Positions 5,182-8,499 of a stretch of DNA of 8,499 bases are shown here, one piece after another. Within the stretch, counting starts at the first letter, position 1, and each line of letters starts with the position of its first letter. The DNA lies in assembly GCA_964393895.1 (NCBI GenBank), contig CAYMWP010000169.1:1-8499 (forward strand), read 5' to 3'. The position numbers were made by a program, and so were the translations under genes. Below the pieces are notes generated by a model, which was given only the letters and a program-made list of their open reading frames with translations, had not been told where the DNA came from and did no database searches. This DNA comes from B4-G1 sp964393895 (GTDB taxonomy: Bacteria; Chloroflexota; Anaerolineae; B4-G1).

Positions 5182-8100
5182 TTAGCCTCGTTGTGCTTCC
5201 ATATCCTGCCGCATATGGCAGTGCTTGTACTTTTTGCCGCTGCCGCACCAGCAAGGGTCGTTGCGCCCTAACGACTGCTTCTCGGGAGACGCCTGGGCTC
5301 GCTGCTGAACAGGCCTCGCGCCTCCCCTGCTCGACACGCTAGGGCGCACCATCTGCAACCGCTGATGGCCTCTCTGGCCGGGTCTGGCGGACAAGGTTTG
5401 TGGCACCAGGTAGACGGAGCGCGCCACCGTCTCCTGGATGCGGGCCAGCAAGGCCCCGTACATATCGTGCGCCTCCTTGCGATAGGCCACGAGGGGATTT
5501 TGCTGACCATAAGCTCGCAGTCCAATACCCTCACGCAAAGCCGAGAGATCGGTGAGATGTCGCACCCATAAACTGTCCACCGCCTGCAACATTAAGCGCC
5601 GGTCTCGGAAAAGAGCATAAACTTTTACAAATATCTCTTCAACCTGGGTCTTGATCTCGTCCGCGAGCCGCCGCAAGGGCTGAGCCGCTATATCCTCGTC
5701 AACCTCCCCGCCCCATTGTTCGACCAACCGCTGATAGATCAACCTCTGCGCCGGGTCGCTGCTCTGCGCCAGCGATTTCAGCGTTGCGTCTTGCTGCGTT
5801 GCTTGCCGGTATAATTGGCGACCAATGGAGTGGTTGATCTCATCGTAGGCGCGCTCGGCCATCTCGGCCAACTGCGCTTCGATCTCGGAAGGCAAAAGCC
5901 CCCCCCACTTGCGGTAGTTAAGGTCGGGAGGCAGCGGGAAAAAGGTCCGCAACTCACCGTAAAGAGCACGCAAGTCCCAGTCGTCCTGATCGGGGCCGGG
6001 CATGTGGGTAGCCACGACGCGGCCGATCTCATCCTGCACCATACGCAGCACTTGTTCGCGCAGGTCGGGCGCATCGAGCACCTCCCGGCGCTGGGCATAG
6101 ATCACCTCGCGCTGTTTGTTGACCACGTCGTCGTACTCTAGCACGTGCTTGCGGATGTCAAAGTTGTACCCCTCCACCCTCATCTGCGCCGATTCGATGG
6201 TCTTGCTGAGGATGCCAAACTCTAGCGGCATATCGTCCATCCCCGCCCGGTCCATCAGCCCCTGCACACGGTCGCCGCCAAAGCGGCGCATCAAATCATC
6301 TTCCAGCGAGATGTAAAAGCGAGAGGAACCGGGGTCGCCCTGACGTCCGGCGCGGCCTCGCAACTGGTTGTCAATGCGCCGCGCCTCGTGTCGCTCGGTG
6401 CCCAGGATGTGCAGCCCGCCCAAGCTCACCACGTGGTCGTGATCGGAGGCGCAGTCGGTCACCGCTTCGGCGAGGATCTCGGCCCACCGCTCTTCGTAGA
6501 CGCCGGTCACGTCCTGTCCCTGGCGCAGCAACTCTAACGCGCGGTTCCAATAAAGCTGGGGAATCTCGGCCAGGTCAATATCCGCCTTGCGCATCCGCTC
6601 GCGGGCCACCCCCTCTGGGTCGCCGCCCAGCTTGATGTCCACCCCTCGACCGGCCATGTTGGTGGCAATAGTCACCGCGCCGGGACGCCCGGCCTGGGCG
6701 ATGATGACCGCCTCTTTTTCGTGATACTTGGCGTTGAGCACCTGGTGTGCGACGCCCCGCCGCTTGAGCATGTGCGAAAGCCGCTCCGAGGTCTCAATGG
6801 CAACGGTGCCCACCAACACCGGACGTCCGGCCTCGTACAAGGCCTCGATCTCGTCCACCACAGCCCGGAATTTGGCCTTCTCGGTGGCATAGATCACGTC
6901 TGTCAGATCCAGCCGCTTGAGGTAAGACCGCCCCCTCACCCCGTCGGCAGGTTCATACGTGACGACAGTCACGTCGGCGCGTCCGTCCAGCACCCCGGCA
7001 AAGGTCACCTGCTCGATTTCGCTCGATTGCCGCTCGTGTGCCTTCAGATCGCCGTAGGTAGCGCGGTATTCGACGTTGGTGGGAAGCACCACCACGTCCA
7101 GATCATAAATCCTGCGAAATTCCTCCTCCTCCGTCTTGGCCGTGCCCGTCATTCCTGCCAGCTTTTCGTACATACGGAAATAGTTTTGGAAGGTGATCGT
7201 CGCATAAGTCAAGCTCTCGCGGCGCACTTGCACGCCTTCCTTGGCCTCGATGGCCTGGTGCAACCCCTCGGAGAAGCGGCGTCCGTGCATGAGGCGACCG
7301 GTGAACTCGTCCACGATGATCACCTCGCCATCCTCGACGATGTATTCCCGGTCTCGTTTGTAGACGACGGCCGCCCGCAGTGCATTGTCCAGATAGGGCA
7401 ACATGTGAGCGTGCTTGGGATCATAGATACTCTCTCCCGGCCCCAGCTCCGGGAGCGCCTGCTCCACCCGTTCCACCCCCTGCTCCGTCAGTGTGACGAC
7501 CCGCGTCCGCTCATCCAGCACGTAATCCCCATCCGGCGCGTCCAACTCGACGCTTTCGGGGCTGCTGGCCCGCAACCGGGGCACCATGCCGGCAAAACGC
7601 TGGTACAGTTCCGACGATTCCTCGGCCGGGCCGGAGATGATGAGCGGCGTGCGCGCTTCGTCAATCAGGATGTTGTCCACCTCGTCAACGATGGCGTAAC
7701 ATAGTTCCCGCTGCACCCGATCGCTCAGATCACGCGCCATGTTGTCGCGCAGATAATCGAAACCAAATTCGTTGTTGGTGCCATAGGTGATATCGGCCTG
7801 ATAGGCCTCGCGCCGGGAGACGGGGCGCAGGTTCAGAAAACGATCGTCGGACGAGGGATAATCGGGGTCAAAGAGGAACGAACCTCGGTTGGGATCGGCG
7901 GCGGCCGATTGGATAATGCCAACCGAAAGGCCCAGGGCGTGATACAGCCCTCCCATCCACTGCACGCCCACCTTGGAGAGATAGTCGTTAGGCGTGATCA
8001 AGTGAGCGCCTCTCCCCTCCAGCCCGTTAAGGTAGAGCGGCAGCGTGGCGACGAGCGTCTTGCCCTCGCCGGTCTTCATCTCGGCGATCCTGCCTTGGTG

Positions 8101-8382
8101 GAGCATGATGCCGCCGATCAGTTGCACGTCGTAGTGACGCATTCCGATGCTGCGCTTGGCCGCCTCGCGCACGGCTGCGAACGCCTCGACCATGATGTCG
8201 TCGAGCGTCTCGCCACTCTCCAAACGCTGGCGAAATTCGCCGCTCTTGGCCCGCAGTTGAGCGTCGTCCAGCGCCTCGAACTCTGGCTCCAGCGCGTTGA
8301 TGCGCTCGACCAGCTTTTGCAGCCGGGCAACCTCGCGCTGGTCGGAATCGCCGACGACTTTTTTGAACAATCCTCGCAACAT
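5182..8382 (-). CDS. secA: Preprotein translocase ATPase SecA
   Basis: SecA is the ATPase motor that pushes unfolded preproteins through the SecYEG channel at the inner face of the cytoplasmic membrane. The 1066-residue product has all the expected parts: Walker A MKTGEGKT (102-109), Walker B VDEVDNILIDEAR (232-244), the preprotein-binding region (about 260-400), the second nucleotide-binding domain with ATNMAGRGVDIKLGG (573-587) and LRGRAGRQGD (674-683), the helical scaffold and wing domains (about 720-990), a variable linker (about 995-1037) and a C-terminal zinc motif CWC...CH (1044, 1046, 1055, 1056) of the type that binds SecB or ribosomes. It is longer than E. coli SecA (901 residues) because of extra segments near 160-188, 436-490 and 588-650. 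The ATG start gives the usual SecA N-terminus (MLRGLFKKVVG); the best ribosome site, GGGAG, lies about 13 bases upstream, longer than ideal. The gene is intact. It lies upstream of the winged-helix gene on the same strand. Confidence 0.98.
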   Translation of the reverse strand: MLRGLFKKVVGDSDQREVARLQKLVERINALEPEFEALDDAQLRAKSGEFRQRLESGETLDDIMVEAFAAVREAAKRSIGMRHYDVQLIGGIMLHQGRIAEMKTGEGKTLVATLPLYLNGLEGRGAHLITPNDYLSKVGVQWMGGLYHALGLSVGIIQSAAADPNRGSFLFDPDYPSSDDRFLNLRPVSRREAYQADITYGTNNEFGFDYLRDNMARDLSDRVQRELCYAIVDEVDNILIDEARTPLIISGPAEESSELYQRFAGMVPRLRASSPESVELDAPDGDYVLDERTRVVTLTEQGVERVEQALPELGPGESIYDPKHAHMLPYLDNALRAAVVYKRDREYIVEDGEVIIVDEFTGRLMHGRRFSEGLHQAIEAKEGVQVRRESLTYATITFQNYFRMYEKLAGMTGTAKTEEEEFRRIYDLDVVVLPTNVEYRATYGDLKAHERQSSEIEQVTFAGVLDGRADVTVVTYEPADGVRGRSYLKRLDLTDVIYATEKAKFRAVVDEIEALYEAGRPVLVGTVAIETSERLSHMLKRRGVAHQVLNAKYHEKEAVIIAQAGRPGAVTIATNMAGRGVDIKLGGDPEGVARERMRKADIDLAEIPQLYWNRALELLRQGQDVTGVYEERWAEILAEAVTDCASDHDHVVSLGGLHILGTERHEARRIDNQLRGRAGRQGDPGSSRFYISLEDDLMRRFGGDRVQGLMDRAGMDDMPLEFGILSKTIESAQMRVEGYNFDIRKHVLEYDDVVNKQREVIYAQRREVLDAPDLREQVLRMVQDEIGRVVATHMPGPDQDDWDLRALYGELRTFFPLPPDLNYRKWGGLLPSEIEAQLAEMAERAYDEINHSIGRQLYRQATQQDATLKSLAQSSDPAQRLIYQRLVEQWGGEVDEDIAAQPLRRLADEIKTQVEEIFVKVYALFRDRRLMLQAVDSLWVRHLTDLSALREGIGLRAYGQQNPLVAYRKEAHDMYGALLARIQETVARSVYLVPQTLSARPGQRGHQRLQMVRPSVSSRGGARPVQQRAQASPEKQSLGRNDPCWCGSGKKYKHCHMRQDMEAQRG

Positions 8383-8403
8383 CAGGTGAATTCAACTCCC
8401 TCT

Positions 8404-8433
8404 TTCTTAAGACTACCACTGGTTGACTGACAA
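8404..8433 (-). promoter_or_regulatory. Weak candidate promoter upstream of secA
   Basis: On the minus strand TTGTCA (8433-8428) is followed after 18 bases by TAAGAA (8409-8404), which matches the -10 consensus poorly (three of six). It is the only -35-like element I see close to secA, and it adjoins the 13-base sequence that also occurs beside the 3600 promoter. Transcription may instead enter from outside the window. Confidence 0.3.
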
Positions 8434-8473
8434 ATCTAACATTCAACGTAACTACTCAGCCTGGCACGCGCTC

Positions 8474-8488
8474 AGACCTCCGAGGTCT
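8474..8488. repeat. 15-base perfect palindrome in the secA leader
   Basis: AGACCTC and GAGGTCT flank a single central C, about 92 bases upstream of the secA start. Neither side is followed by a T run long enough for a clear terminator. It could be a protein-binding site, a dispersed palindromic element, or the stem of a terminator for an upstream gene outside the window. Confidence 0.5.
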
Positions 8489-8499
8489 TGCAAAACCCG

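Noticed and set aside
6721..7704. Long plus-strand reading frame of 327 codons
   Set aside because: It lies wholly antisense to the conserved middle of secA, its translation looks like no protein family, and such open frames are expected opposite GC-rich genes.
1..8499. CRISPR array, tRNA, rRNA, insertion sequence or prophage
   Set aside because: No regularly spaced repeats, cloverleaf-like sequence, rRNA segment, transposase or phage gene was found on reading both strands.

Overview
All six convincing genes in this window lie on the minus strand, so the order of transcription runs from high to low coordinates: secA (5182-8382), a small winged-helix-like protein (4732-5103), a single-domain KaiC/RAD55-type ATPase (3871-4632), two small multi-pass membrane proteins (3242-3535 and 2907-3245) and a large soluble histidine kinase with four GAF domains (91-2910). 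The plus strand carries only shadow reading frames. No tRNA, rRNA, CRISPR array, transposase or prophage gene was seen.

The organism looks like a member of the Chloroflexota, perhaps Anaerolineae-like. This is an inference from a long SecA (1066 residues) with extra segments in both nucleotide-binding domains, from the multi-GAF kinase style and from the GC-rich DNA. It was not tested by a database search.

Region by region: 8383-8499 is the secA leader, with a 15-base palindrome and a weak promoter candidate. secA ends 78 bases before the winged-helix gene, and that gap holds a perfect 8-bp inverted repeat. A 99-base gap with two small hairpins and a T5 run then leads to the KaiC-like gene, which has a very strong Shine-Dalgarno sequence. 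Next comes a 335-base non-coding, relatively AT-rich stretch (3536-3870) with three inverted repeats and the best promoter candidate of the window (TTGTCA, 16 bp, TATGAG). Downstream of it are three tightly coupled genes: the two membrane proteins overlap by ATGA, and the second overlaps the kinase by GTGA. Bases 1-90 follow the kinase and hold no gene I can support.

How they may work together: SecA is housekeeping (protein export) and is probably only a neighbour. The other five genes look like a signalling locus. The kinase has no membrane segment, but two 3-TM proteins precede it in the same transcript, suggesting that the membrane sensor is supplied as separate subunits. The ATPase closely resembles the second (CII) domain of cyanobacterial KaiC, including the catalytic Glu pair and the C-terminal SGSP segment, but lacks residues equivalent to both KaiC autophosphorylation sites. 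Together with the winged-helix-like protein it could form a regulatory switch next to the GAF kinase. That functional link is inference from gene order; no KaiA, KaiB or response regulator lies in the window.
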